The notes under the pieces were generated by a model, which was not told where the DNA came from, searched no databases, and worked only from the letters and a program-made list of their open reading frames with translations. This document shows positions 17,401 through 24,127 of a stretch of DNA of 42,038 nt, piece by piece. Source of the DNA: a virus. Made by a program: the position numbers and the translations under genes. The stretch lies in the IMG/VR virus record IMGVR_UViG_3300005253_000482, positions 1 to 42,038 of that record; one strand, given 5' to 3'. Each line of letters opens with the position of its first letter. Position 1 is the stretch's first letter.

Positions 17401-18315
17401 GAAGTGGCTAGAATGCAAAGCGTGGCGGCTGCTGGAGATGCTTTCTGGAGTATGGGGGCTGCCCAGCAAAACTTATTCTACACCAGTGGTCTGGTAACTC
17501 TTGGTGGTGCGGTAACACTTGGTAGCACAATAGCTTTGGGGGGCAAGCTAACTGGTGGAGCCAATGAGATAGAAGGTTCTAACTTTGACATCAATGGCGG
17601 AGATATAACGGGAACTACTTGGCAAACATACACCTTTACGCTCACTGGGAATTTAATCAGGTCTGGTGCTCACGCACTGACATTAACAACTTTGGGAACT
17701 ACTGATGTTACATTCCCCACAAGTGGAACTTTAGCAACACAAACTTATGCGGACAACGCAGTATCTACTCACACAACTGACCCCAACGCTCATCACACTC
17801 CCCCCGTGTCCTACCTTGGCTTAATTGAAGATAAGGTATTGGTAGGAGATACCAGCACAGTAACTTTCAGTAATATCCCCGCCGGCTATGCTTTTCTACA
17901 GCTTCAAGGCTATGACATTTACGGCAACTCTACCAGCTGGATAAACCTTCTTATGCGGTTCAACTCTGACACTGGCAATAACTATGACGCCTCTTGGGGA
18001 GAGTCAGGTGTCAATTCAACGTCGACAAACGCCCTAACCGGTATCCGTATTGCCAGGTTTTCTGACACGGATGCCTACCAAGCCCACAGCACCAATCAAA
18101 TAAATATATTCAACCGCCCTACTCACGAAAAGGTTGCCTTCGGTACAACTAACACTTACTATAAGGGTGGTGGGAGCGTGGAAGATATCGTCTCTTACCG
18201 CTTAGAGGGGAAATGGCGGAATGTCGCAGATGAAATTGACACTATAACCCTCGTAACCTCGACTGGCCAAATAGTAGCCGGCACACGATTTATCCTGCTA
18301 GGTGTAAAGATATAG
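14416..18315 (+). CDS. Tail fibre / receptor-binding protein
   Basis: 1299 aa, Gly/Thr/Ser/Ala-rich, low in Cys and Lys, with repeated fibre motifs: DHGSLAGLSDADHTQYPL and DHGSVAGLGDDDHTQYFL, the classical collar/shaft sequence of phage fibres, followed by FLLAGEATDAKLYSG-type and HIGLGG repeats. Contains several imperfect repeats (LTVTEQTLVGRLTGE / LTVAEQRIVGRITSG). The C-terminus (about 1130-1299) is a separate beta domain (SYLGLIEDKVLVGDTSTVTF) likely binding the receptor. The adjacent frame continues with a plausible extension (see 18306). Confidence 0.85.
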   Translation: MTWEIRNTSGVIIDWDKYHVVTHDEGGVDPLTTVVFKSLFDAQTVLHATSDDTPVALTVTEQTLVGRLTGENISAVAIGIANDNILQVDHASPADDDYAKFTAAGLEGRSYQELVNDISGVIKATDVEVSELSTATYDDVQDYINFQGDRTLFTGGGFTDNGDGTVAVAAGTGWCKETDSDTAVGRFFDFSADNSVSLTDQVTNYLYVDYNAGTPQIVVATSRLTFGFQQDHIPIGCIFRDGTALHPHPFARLGIQGINRAHMHHIEEADGHRASGIVTTGTGTRNLDVTAGVLYVGLDRTTTSPFTTPNSGTADATEANKLHDADGGFASTDVGKQVHNTTDDTYANVTAFVNSGELTLDGDIFVSGENYDLDIFSYWYTSDGGSTWTDVPGATAISNTQYNNIASGLASLTSNKYGVHWVYMDFDGGHLHIVYGQGNYTANQAETAAVPSILPNLVTNYCVLLAKIINQEGTNTLTITYPWTSTFTSSLATDHGSLAGLSDADHTQYPLKTLWDANTILKADIDNTPEALTVAEQRIVGRITSGEITGLTAAEVATLVEGSVDHGSVAGLGDDDHTQYFLLAGEATDAKLYSGADFYLYSDAGSTVKAHIDGATGHIGLGGSLASAAYAIYTNEIINIDDDEDRYGMWMEQSAYKTSAAYIAQHIGGVFVAQLSNSNTQNWTNQLGLVGIFAQAQILSGTAAVKTITGIAGVYVAKGLPSAANDPVVTNSYGVYIGAQALVPNSKLTNDYGIYIGNQAGGATLNYAIYTAGGSVYHVGDLTAANIITAGNVDGIDVSAHDVATTGVHGAGGNTILYSNHTGDVDAHVVGATAGQLLVATAATTAVWQNTGVTLTSPTINGTIATTGLTMPAITLGGAVAGGDQAFTGVGDMTFTAGSILKSGGSNGNTLLLAANDTTFITLTTGTTDACTLNTVTMQGTWKKTGTVAFPEIIIGSWVIGTDITARDTRTFSCLQADGPYYIDFTARLDGTGAVEVARMQSVAAAGDAFWSMGAAQQNLFYTSGLVTLGGAVTLGSTIALGGKLTGGANEIEGSNFDINGGDITGTTWQTYTFTLTGNLIRSGAHALTLTTLGTTDVTFPTSGTLATQTYADNAVSTHTTDPNAHHTPPVSYLGLIEDKVLVGDTSTVTFSNIPAGYAFLQLQGYDIYGNSTSWINLLMRFNSDTGNNYDASWGESGVNSTSTNALTGIRIARFSDTDAYQAHSTNQINIFNRPTHEKVAFGTTNTYYKGGGSVEDIVSYRLEGKWRNVADEIDTITLVTSTGQIVAGTRFILLGVKI

Positions 18316-18419
18316 AGCCACCACGCTACCACGAAGCTCAGAAGCTAGCCATTGCTACCATAGCCAAGATAAACGGTGTAGCGTTAGCTGATATTACAAA
18401 GGTAAACGGAGTAGCTTAA
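18306..18419 (+). other. Out-of-frame fibre C-terminal extension
   Basis: The frame one base back from the fibre gene is open from 18240 to the TAA at 18417 without ATG, GTG or TTG. It encodes a segment ending KINGVALADITKVNGVA, a repeat style common at phage fibre ends. A -1 shift at AAAG (18306-18309), just before the fibre stop, would append it. Programmed frameshift, decay or an indel are all possible. Confidence 0.5.
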
Positions 18420-18428
18420 GGAGGAACT

Positions 18429-18638
18429 ATGGCAAACATTAAACTAACCAATGAGGAAGTATGGCTAATCAGTTCTACAAACACTAATGTGCAAAATGCC
18501 CAGCAGGAACTTCAACGACTGATGGCAGCTAGGGCAAGCCTAACTCAGTTATTGGAGAATAAGTACAATGCTGTATTTAATCCTAAGACTGGGCTATTAG
18601 AACCTAAGCCAAAGGACAAATCCAAGAAGGAGGAATAA
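18429..18638 (+). CDS. Hypothetical short coiled-coil protein
   Basis: 69 aa with GGAGG before ATG. Residues 15-45 (NTNVQNAQQELQRLMAARA) form a helix and the C-terminus is Lys-rich. One nt before the holin-like gene, so in the lysis module. Not recognised; a chaperone or lysis helper is possible. Confidence 0.65.
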   Translation: MANIKLTNEEVWLISSTNTNVQNAQQELQRLMAARASLTQLLENKYNAVFNPKTGLLEPKPKDKSKKEE

Positions 18639-18639
18639 C

Positions 18640-18825
18640 ATGAAAAAGAAGAAATGGTGGCAGTCAAAGACGCTATGGGCTAATGTAGTAGCTATTATAG
18701 CGGTGGTTATCAGTAGCCAAAGGGGTATCGAGTTAGATGCTGAAGCCCAGGCATTGATAGTCACATTGATATTCGGCGTTATGAATATCATCCTGCGTAT
18801 CTATACCAAACAACCGGTGAAGTAA
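18640..18825 (+). CDS. Holin-like small membrane protein
   Basis: 61 aa: basic N-terminus (MKKKKWWQSK), a transmembrane helix (LWANVVAIIAVVIS), a short polar loop, a second hydrophobic segment (ALIVTLIFGVMNIILRIY) and basic tail. This is the layout of class II phage holins, which I recall with the (W/K)SKTxWxN ... NIxLRxxTK pattern. It would form membrane lesions that time lysis. AAGGAGGAATAAC precedes ATG. Confidence 0.75.
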   Translation: MKKKKWWQSKTLWANVVAIIAVVISSQRGIELDAEAQALIVTLIFGVMNIILRIYTKQPVK

Positions 18826-18826
18826 T

Positions 18827-19285
18827 ATGAAGGACCTGCTGATTAAGATTAGTCGGCTGATACTAGAGATGTTTGGCGAGGTGGTTGTCGATGAATATAA
18901 GCCCACTGTAGATATTCCATCACCTCGGGATATTGTGCCCAATGAGAATATCGCTTATAACAAGGCGAAGAAAACCATTACCATCAAGGGCATCAGGGGT
19001 GATATCTGGCTTACCACGGTATCTGACACGAACTCTATGGACCCAGTGATGGATTATGGCCACACCTGTATTCTAACAAGCGACTTCAACCACGAGGACT
19101 TGGTGATTGGCAGTGTGGTGGTCTACTGGAATGGGGAACGGGACATAATTCACCGCATTACTGATATCGGCGATGATGACGAAGGTAGATTTTATATACT
19201 CAAGGGTGACAACAACAGCCAGCCGGACAACTACATAGTAAGAGACTGGCATATCCATTGGCTACTTCTGGGCGTTATCTATTAG
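18827..19285 (+). CDS. S26 signal-peptidase-like serine protease
   Basis: 152 aa. SMDP at residues 70-73 gives the catalytic Ser70; DIIHRI places a His at 109 instead of the bacterial Lys; KGDNN at 126-130 with Asp128 completes the Ser-His-Asp arrangement of the archaeal/ER-type (S26B, SipW-like) subfamily. It has only an amphipathic N-terminus and no clear membrane anchor. It starts one nt after the holin-like gene stop. S26 enzymes cleave signal peptides; a phage copy in the lysis module is unusual. It might mature a virion or membrane protein. Family assignment fairly sure, role unknown. Confidence 0.75.
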   Translation: MKDLLIKISRLILEMFGEVVVDEYKPTVDIPSPRDIVPNENIAYNKAKKTITIKGIRGDIWLTTVSDTNSMDPVMDYGHTCILTSDFNHEDLVIGSVVVYWNGERDIIHRITDIGDDDEGRFYILKGDNNSQPDNYIVRDWHIHWLLLGVIY

Positions 19286-19304
19286 AAAAGCGAGGGTTAC
19301 TATC

Positions 19305-19370
19305 ATGGCTAATAACAATGAAAAGAACTGCCGAGGAAGACCATCTAAATGGCTGACCCTAAATATTTGA
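19305..19370 (+). pseudogene. Truncated copy of the 19874 gene start
   Basis: 21 codons: MANNNEKNCRGRPSKWLTL then a stop. Its RGRPSKWLTL parallels GGRPPRYLTI of the gene starting at 19874, so it looks like a 5' fragment of a related gene left at the upstream edge of the HNH insertion. GAGGG lies 8 nt before ATG. Confidence 0.6.
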
Positions 19371-19395
19371 CAACCTCCCAAAGTTCTGTTATTAT
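19367..19395 (+). promoter_or_regulatory. Consensus sigma70 promoter of HNH gene
   Basis: TTGACA (19367-19372), exactly 17 nt, TATTAT (19390-19395), 21 nt before the HNH ATG. The -35 box overlaps the stop codon of the gene fragment. Confidence 0.85.
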
Positions 19396-19416
19396 GACAT
19401 TGGAGGTAGCGAACCA

Positions 19417-19884
19417 ATGCCATACAAAAACAGAGAAGACAGACTAGCACACGATAGACGATATAGCCGGGAGCACCCGGAATATGCAAAACTGCATAGA
19501 GCAGCCCATCTAGAAAGATATAAAGAATTAGCTCACTTGTGGTATAAGAGAAATAAGGAAAAAGTGATAGCCAACGTCAAAAAGCATTCCCAAGCGTACA
19601 GGGAGCGCAGAAACGAACTGAACCGCAAGCGGCGGCAAGCACTAAAAATAGAAGTTCTAACTCATTATAGTAATGGTAAATGTGCTTGCGTGCGGTGTGG
19701 ATTTGATGATTTGATGGCACTAAGTATTGACCATATAGAGGGTGGGGGCGCGAAACATCGGCGGGAAATCAGGGGTTTAACGATTTATTACTGGCTGACC
19801 CTCCAGGGATTCCCCAGCGGATATCAGGTGTTGTGTATGAATTGCCAGTTTATTAAAAAATGGGGAGAGCGGAATGAAAAATGA
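19417..19884 (+). CDS. HNH homing-type endonuclease, CxxC type
   Basis: 155 aa. The N-terminal 75 residues are very basic and helical (RRYSREHPEYAKLHRAAHLE), a DNA-binding arm. Then CVRCGF(D)DL, LSIDHIEGGGAKHRRE and VLCMNCQFIKKW: the zinc-bound beta-beta-alpha HNH core with metal Cys pairs at both ends. It is the same subfamily as the gene at 23627 (matching DHI(E/N)GGG and CxxCGF). The HNH gene has its own promoter and separates a gene fragment (19305) from a look-alike full gene (19874). Confidence 0.9.
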   Translation: MPYKNREDRLAHDRRYSREHPEYAKLHRAAHLERYKELAHLWYKRNKEKVIANVKKHSQAYRERRNELNRKRRQALKIEVLTHYSNGKCACVRCGFDDLMALSIDHIEGGGAKHRREIRGLTIYYWLTLQGFPSGYQVLCMNCQFIKKWGERNEK

Positions 19885-20056
19885 GGGGACTGAACAAAAA
19901 AAAGGAAACCGAGGTGGTAGGCCACCTCGCTATCTCACAATAGTGGAATTTAACAAATTCCTCAACAACCACTTTGTGCATCTAAAAGTCGAGGTGCGGG
20001 TAGCCCTCATTATAAGCATAACTATCCTTGGTGTCTTGCTTACTAGGTCAAGCTGA
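19874..20056 (+). CDS. Small membrane protein of the lysis module
   Basis: 60 aa. Basic GNRGGRPPRYLTI opening, then FNKFLNNHFVHLKVEV and one C-terminal transmembrane segment (VALIISITILGVLL). Overlaps the HNH end by 11 nt. This RPPRYLT...NN.F.HL layout with one C-terminal anchor is familiar from small phage lysis-region membrane proteins. It is followed by the terminator. Possible holin partner. Confidence 0.65.
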   Translation: MKNEGTEQKKGNRGGRPPRYLTIVEFNKFLNNHFVHLKVEVRVALIISITILGVLLTRSS

Positions 20057-20112
20057 GGCGCATCAAGGCTTAAATCTGAGGGTTTATATATAATACTGGT
20101 AGGAAACTATAC

Positions 20113-20139
20113 GGGAGGGCTTTTTGCTCTCCCCTTTTT
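20113..20139 (+). terminator. Strong intrinsic terminator of the virion/lysis operon
   Basis: Eight-bp stem GGGAGGGC (20113-20120, one G-U pair) with GCTCTCCC (20126-20133), five-T loop, then CTTTTTG. It ends the forward late block. Confidence 0.85.
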
Positions 20140-20196
20140 GTCGTTATAGAGGGGAAAGTATTTTTAAGAACCAGTGACAAACTCATTAAAAAGGGC

Positions 20197-20225
20197 TTGA
20201 CAAACAAGGTAGGTAGGTATATACT
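20197..20225 (+). promoter_or_regulatory. Early promoter giving a leaderless message
   Basis: TTGACA (20197-20202), 17 nt, TATACT (20220-20225). Only 6 nt separate the -10 from the ATG at 20232, so transcription should start at or next to the A of ATG. Confidence 0.85.
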
Positions 20226-20231
20226 TGCCAT

Positions 20232-20357
20232 ATGAGATGTAGAAAGTGCAGGTCAAGAAGGGTAGTGAAGGCGGGATTTCGCATAACTAAAGATGCTCAC
20301 TTACAACGCTATCAATGTAAAAAGTGTGGTCATATATTTGTCGTAAAGGAAAAGTAA
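20232..20357 (+). CDS. Small zinc-ribbon protein, leaderless
   Basis: 41 aa. CRKC at residues 3-6 and CKKC at about 30-33 with basic residues between: a zinc ribbon like the N-terminal part of IS1-type InsA or transposase zinc beta-ribbons. Its mRNA has no room for a leader or ribosome site. Its stop lies one nt before the next gene, so both may be translated together. Probably a DNA-binding regulator; function unknown. Confidence 0.7.
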   Translation: MRCRKCRSRRVVKAGFRITKDAHLQRYQCKKCGHIFVVKEK

Positions 20358-20358
20358 G

Positions 20359-20748
20359 ATGCAATTACTTGAAGAGAGAAAACCTGCCCGAGTTAGACAA
20401 AAAGTATATCGACTTATTCAAAGAGGTGAGTTAGTTAGGGCATCTGTCTGTGAAGAGTGCCAAGCGGAAGCATATACATTACCGCATCATCCAGATTATG
20501 ATAAACCATTAGAGATAAGATGGCTTTGCCCATCGTGTCATGCTAAATTAGATTGCCCAGCGCATAAGCCAAAGAAAAGAGGGCATTGTGCTGATGGCCG
20601 TGGAAATAGACCAAAGACAGAGAGAAATCAGAAGATTATGGAATACTGGGATAGGGGATATCGCCAGAACTCCATAGCAAAGATGTTCAAGATGAAGGTT
20701 TCGGCTGTTGGGATGGTAATCTTTAGAGAGAAGAAGGCGGGGAGGTAA
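20359..20748 (+). CDS. HNH-like zinc protein with HTH tail
   Basis: 129 aa. CEEC at 31-34, LPHHPDYDKPLEI (42-54) and CPSCHAKL (57-64) give the Cys/His pattern of a compact HNH/zinc module; the C-terminal half (about 90-125) is a helix-turn-helix style region (YRQNSIAKMFKMKVSAVGMVI). Co-transcribed with the leaderless gene. Either a homing-type nuclease or a zinc-finger regulator; catalytic His pair HH43-44 is present, Asn less clear. Confidence 0.65.
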   Translation: MQLLEERKPARVRQKVYRLIQRGELVRASVCEECQAEAYTLPHHPDYDKPLEIRWLCPSCHAKLDCPAHKPKKRGHCADGRGNRPKTERNQKIMEYWDRGYRQNSIAKMFKMKVSAVGMVIFREKKAGR

Positions 20749-20753
20749 TGGGT

Positions 20754-21062
20754 ATGTATACTAAGGAAGACTGGCATCAAGACAAACAGACAGGCTATAC
20801 TATATTCTGTGGCAAAATTCAAGTGGCGACAGTAGCTTATGCCCCATTTTCTAGGGAGGTTAAATTTGCCAACGCCCAGCGAATAGTAGATTGCGTGAAT
20901 GGATGCAGGGGCATAAACCCTGAGGTGGTAAGGGATTTATATGAGGCGTGTAAGGCGATATGGGAAGCGTATGGTAAATCCCGCCTAGATTATGGGGCAG
21001 AACTGTTGGCTGAAATATCAAAACTTGATACACTTTTGGCTAAAGCCAAGGAAAAGAAATGA
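20754..21062 (+). CDS. Hypothetical protein
   Basis: 102 aa from ATG 20754 with GGGGAGG 8 nt upstream (ATG 20748 is only two nt from that site). Alpha/beta protein with WHQDKQTGYTIFCG start, NAQRIVDCVNGCRGI and helical tail, resembling small phage proteins of unknown role. The stop overlaps the next start (ATGA). Confidence 0.6.
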   Translation: MYTKEDWHQDKQTGYTIFCGKIQVATVAYAPFSREVKFANAQRIVDCVNGCRGINPEVVRDLYEACKAIWEAYGKSRLDYGAELLAEISKLDTLLAKAKEKK

Positions 21063-21232
21063 CCGAGTTGTATTATTGTGGATACCCTGCCACCGAGAAG
21101 TATATCAAGGCTGACTTAAGGGCTAGGGGGTTAACTAAAACACAGATTGAGTATTATCTGCTAGAGATTAGGTTCTGTTCCTCAGCTCGGCAGGCCCTAA
21201 AAGCCAAACAGATGGGAAAAGGAAATGACTAA
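21059..21232 (+). CDS. Hypothetical protein, 57 aa
   Basis: Basic helical protein (TKTQIEYYLLEIRFCSSARQ) overlapping both neighbours by a few nt (ATGA junctions). The helix pair after residue 15 could be DNA binding. Not recognised. Confidence 0.6.
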   Translation: MTELYYCGYPATEKYIKADLRARGLTKTQIEYYLLEIRFCSSARQALKAKQMGKGND

Positions 21233-21425
21233 ACAACCTGTAATATTCGCTCGGTTTTTTGCGAAGCCGAAGTGTAAGCCTTGGGATATAGTAAAGGGGA
21301 GAAGGTTTAAGTGTTGCCATGGTTTAGGTGAGCATACTCTTTGGTGCCTTGAAGGTATGAGGGGCAAGACGATTATTATCCCCAAATTTAGCCAAATATC
21401 TGTGGGGGATTTAGTAAATGACTAA
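21225..21425 (+). CDS. Hypothetical protein, 66 aa
   Basis: Basic protein starting MTKQPVIFARFFAKPKCKPW with four Cys/His-type residues (KCC, H, C) near residue 30, possibly metal binding. Overlaps the previous gene by 8 nt and the next by 8 nt. Not recognised. Confidence 0.55.
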   Translation: MTKQPVIFARFFAKPKCKPWDIVKGRRFKCCHGLGEHTLWCLEGMRGKTIIIPKFSQISVGDLVND

Positions 21426-21588
21426 GCAAGGAGAGATAAAAATAATTATAACTTCTAGCAAAGAACTTCCGTGGGAGGGGTATTCCAAAGAGTCTCCTCT
21501 ATTTAAGAAGGAGGCAATATGCCTAATAAATGGGCTATCAGCAATAGAACCATTGATAGAGGAGGTCAAAGATGGTACTAGAAGCTAG
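21418..21588 (+). CDS. Hypothetical protein, 56 aa
   Basis: Soluble acidic protein starting inside the previous gene end. Not recognised; it shares the MTKQ start with its neighbour only by chance or old duplication. Overlaps the following gene by 17 nt. Confidence 0.55.
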   Translation: MTKQGEIKIIITSSKELPWEGYSKESPLFKKEAICLINGLSAIEPLIEEVKDGTRS

Positions 21589-21811
21589 AGGCAAAGCCAA
21601 AGATGTCTTCCCTGCAGTTAAACGACTAACTGAGAAATATCCGACTAAGACCATAGGCGATTTCAAGACCTGCCAGCAGTGTGGCCACTCAGGGTTCAAC
21701 GTAGAAACCGTATCAATCCATGTCGGTGGTCAGGGATATGTTGAGAGAGATTACTGCCAAGATATAAGGGCTTGTTTTGCGAGGAGGGATAATGAGAATC
21801 TTAAACGATAA
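21572..21811 (+). CDS. Zinc-ribbon-like protein
   Basis: 79 aa. CQQCGHSGFNV at residues about 35-45 and a later CQDIRACF give a four-Cys zinc site. ATG has GGAGG(TCAAAG) upstream. Overlaps the next start. Not recognised. Confidence 0.6.
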   Translation: MVLEARGKAKDVFPAVKRLTEKYPTKTIGDFKTCQQCGHSGFNVETVSIHVGGQGYVERDYCQDIRACFARRDNENLKR

Positions 21812-21998
21812 AGAGATTTTCGGTAGCCCATACGAGGAAGCACTACAACCACCACCTTATGAAGACTGGGAATTACTAGGTCGGCATGTAAAGGTAATTC
21901 CTCCCCCAGATACGTCACGGCCAAGCAAAAAGGAAAGGCGAATTATAGAAGATAGACGGACTTCGAAGGGGATGATAGAACAGCGCCGGGGGAGTTGA
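21792..21998 (+). CDS. Hypothetical protein
   Basis: 68 aa from ATG 21792, which has GAGGAGGGATA upstream; an in-frame TTG at 21777 sits before that site. Proline-rich middle (QPPPYEDW, VIPPPDTSRPSKKERR) and very basic end. Not recognised. Confidence 0.6.
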   Translation: MRILNDKEIFGSPYEEALQPPPYEDWELLGRHVKVIPPPDTSRPSKKERRIIEDRRTSKGMIEQRRGS

Positions 21999-22039
21999 AA
22001 GTGAATAAAAAACATCGGCTCCCCCTATGGAGGTAAGTG

Positions 22040-22864
22040 ATGAGTGAAAAAGGGAATTGCCCAGAGCACGGAGAGTTTGTCTTGATGGATGGCTGCGCTC
22101 AGTGCCTTGCTGACCAGAAGGCGGAAAGGAAAGCACCTCCTCCCCCCCCACTACCCGGTGAGGGACCCGATGCCTGGATTGAAAAAGGGTTTCCACCACC
22201 CCCACCACCAATAACGGCAATCCAGACCATAGTGCCAGACCAGGATGCCGAGGTTTTGAATATCCACTCTGAAATCCTAAAGGCTCGGGACCGCGCCGTA
22301 ACTATGAAGGTAGAGACTCACGAGGATGCCAATGCGGCTGTCACTGACCTCAGTTGTATCAAGGCTCTCAGGCAAAACTTGGAGGTAAAGCGCCGGAGTT
22401 TCATCGACCCGCACAGAGCCTATGTCAGTGAAGTCAATGAGGCTTTCAAGATTTTTGAGGCGCCTATCATCGAGGCCGATAAGTCGCTTCGGGGCAAGTG
22501 GACCACCTTCAAGCTCAAACAGGAAGCGATACGGCAAAATGCCCTGGAAGCAGTAGAAGCCCAACGAATAGCAGATGCCAAGGCCAAAGAGGTAAGGGAA
22601 GCAACTGGTGAGATAGTACCCAAGCAGACCGAGGCGCAGGTGGTTGTCCCAGATGCTTCAACCAGGACGCACACCGATATGGGGACTGCTGGAATGGTGA
22701 TGATTAAGAAATGGGCAGTGGCAGACGAAAACAAAATACCTCGTAGCTATATGGAACCAAATACCAAGATGATTGGTAAGGTGATAAGAGCAGGTGGCGA
22801 TATCCCTGGCATAAGAGTTTGGGACGAACCATCATCAAGAATAACGGCTAAAGGAGGAGAATAA
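22040..22864 (+). CDS. Recombination-associated phage protein
   Basis: 274 aa from ATG 22040 (GGAGG upstream). N-terminus has a Cys pair and proline-rich runs (PPPPPLPGEGPD); the middle (about 80-190) is a long helical hairpin (KRRSFIDPHRAYVSEVNEAF); the end WAVADENKIPRSYMEPNTKM ... GIRVWDEPSSR is a block that I recall in proteins encoded beside phage annealing genes. It directly precedes the Rad52-like gene by 3 nt. Likely a partner of the recombinase. Function inferred. Confidence 0.6.
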   Translation: MSEKGNCPEHGEFVLMDGCAQCLADQKAERKAPPPPPLPGEGPDAWIEKGFPPPPPPITAIQTIVPDQDAEVLNIHSEILKARDRAVTMKVETHEDANAAVTDLSCIKALRQNLEVKRRSFIDPHRAYVSEVNEAFKIFEAPIIEADKSLRGKWTTFKLKQEAIRQNALEAVEAQRIADAKAKEVREATGEIVPKQTEAQVVVPDASTRTHTDMGTAGMVMIKKWAVADENKIPRSYMEPNTKMIGKVIRAGGDIPGIRVWDEPSSRITAKGGE

Positions 22865-22867
22865 GAA

Positions 22868-23521
22868 ATGGAACCGGGCAAGAAGATTACAGATGAAATC
22901 AGAGAGAAACTGAGAGCACCTTTCCCACCAGAGGCTATCACAGACCACCCAACCAAGACATACCTGAGCACCATTAAGGCTGCCTATGTTATGGAACGGC
23001 TGAATGATGTCTTTGGGATATGTGGATGGGAGATAGAGCATGAGGTAGTAAGCGACACCGATGAGTATGTGACGGTCAAGGGGTGTATCCACTTAACAGA
23101 ATTTAACCTGCGAACATCAGAGCAGTATGGCGGTCATGGGAAAACGGGAAAAAACACAGAACCCGCAGATGGCTATAAGTCTGCCGTTACCGATTTGATG
23201 TCCAAGTGTGCCTCTTATCTAGAGATAGGGATTGATGTCTTCAAGGGGCTGAAAGGAATCCAAAAGAAACAACAAGTAGGGAAGCCCGCGGCACCAATAC
23301 CTCCTAAAGATAAATCTAGTTTGACTCAGAAAAGCGAAGCCCCCACTAACAGCAAGGTAGATGAGGTTCTCCAGTATATCGCTGACAAGATGAAGTTCAA
23401 TAATACTGGCACTGCTAGGCAATGGCTGGAGAAAAGTATGAAGATAGCCACAGGGAGGATAGACAGCGAACCCGAAGCGGTGCTGAAAGAAGTAGCCGAC
23501 CTTCAGGGTTGGAATCTTTAA
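22868..23521 (+). CDS. Rad52-type single-strand annealing protein
   Basis: 217 aa. Residues 15-140 hold the Rad52/Rad22 pattern: LRAPFPPEAI start, KTYLSTIKAAYVMERLNDVFG, GWEIEHEV, TVKGCI, EQYGGHG, then GYKSAVTDLMSKCASYLEIG. The C-terminus is a variable linker and helix, as in phage annealing proteins. It binds ssDNA and anneals complementary strands for phage recombination and repair. Sits beside its predicted partner at 22040. Confidence 0.85.
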   Translation: MEPGKKITDEIREKLRAPFPPEAITDHPTKTYLSTIKAAYVMERLNDVFGICGWEIEHEVVSDTDEYVTVKGCIHLTEFNLRTSEQYGGHGKTGKNTEPADGYKSAVTDLMSKCASYLEIGIDVFKGLKGIQKKQQVGKPAAPIPPKDKSSLTQKSEAPTNSKVDEVLQYIADKMKFNNTGTARQWLEKSMKIATGRIDSEPEAVLKEVADLQGWNL

Positions 23522-23568
23522 GAGCTAACGCATCACTATTAGCGGGGATGAAAAACTGGGATGGAAAC

Positions 23569-23597
23569 TTGACATTAGGGGGAGGGTGTGGTATAGT
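23569..23597 (+). promoter_or_regulatory. Consensus sigma70 promoter of HNH gene
   Basis: TTGACA (23569-23574), 17 nt, TATAGT (23592-23597), 29 nt before the HNH ATG with GAGAGGAG as ribosome site. Confidence 0.85.
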
Positions 23598-23626
23598 AAA
23601 CTTACCTGAATTGAGAGGAGTTTCTT

Positions 23627-24127
23627 ATGCCATATAAGGATAAGGTAAGGCAGAGAGAATGCAATCGCCAGTATAGCCTATCACACAAGAAAGAACGAGC
23701 TTTGTGGATGAAACTTTATAGGCAACGCCCCGAGGTGGTAATCAAAAGACGAGAATACCAAAGAAAATATTCGAGGCGGTATAGAGCTGCTCACCCAGAG
23801 ATAACGGCAAAGAGGAGGAAGGAATTTAATCAAAGCCACCGCTCCCAAGTCAATGCCTATGTCCGGGCTAGAAAACGAAAACTCCGCCAAGAAGTGATTG
23901 CCCATTTTGGTAGCAAGTGTGTGCATTGCGGTTTTAGCGACTGGCGAGCACTTCAGATTGACCATATTAATGGAGGAGGAAGCGAGATATTCAAGACAAA
24001 CTACTGTGTATCTACCTACTACAAAACTTTATTGAGGGAAACTCCTGGGGAAAATTTCCAACTTTTATGTGCGAATTGTAATCAGATAAAAAGGTATACA
24101 AACTATGAGGGGGTAGTGCGAGATTAG
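23627..24127 (+). CDS. HNH homing-type endonuclease, CxxC type
   Basis: 166 aa. Basic helical arm (about 1-85, many RR and KR pairs), then CVHCGFSDWRALQIDHINGGGSE with later CANCNQIKRY: the same core as the HNH at 19417. Has its own promoter and GAGAGGAG site. Sits between the annealing gene and a small membrane gene. It would promote its own spread. The 168 nt after it (24128-24295) show no convincing gene. Confidence 0.9.
   Translation: MPYKDKVRQRECNRQYSLSHKKERALWMKLYRQRPEVVIKRREYQRKYSRRYRAAHPEITAKRRKEFNQSHRSQVNAYVRARKRKLRQEVIAHFGSKCVHCGFSDWRALQIDHINGGGSEIFKTNYCVSTYYKTLLRETPGENFQLLCANCNQIKRYTNYEGVVRD

Noticed and set aside
14416-18315. CRISPR-like repeats in the fibre gene
   Set aside because: The repeats are imperfect coding repeats with DHTQY motifs, not regular repeat-spacer units; no array was seen anywhere in the window.
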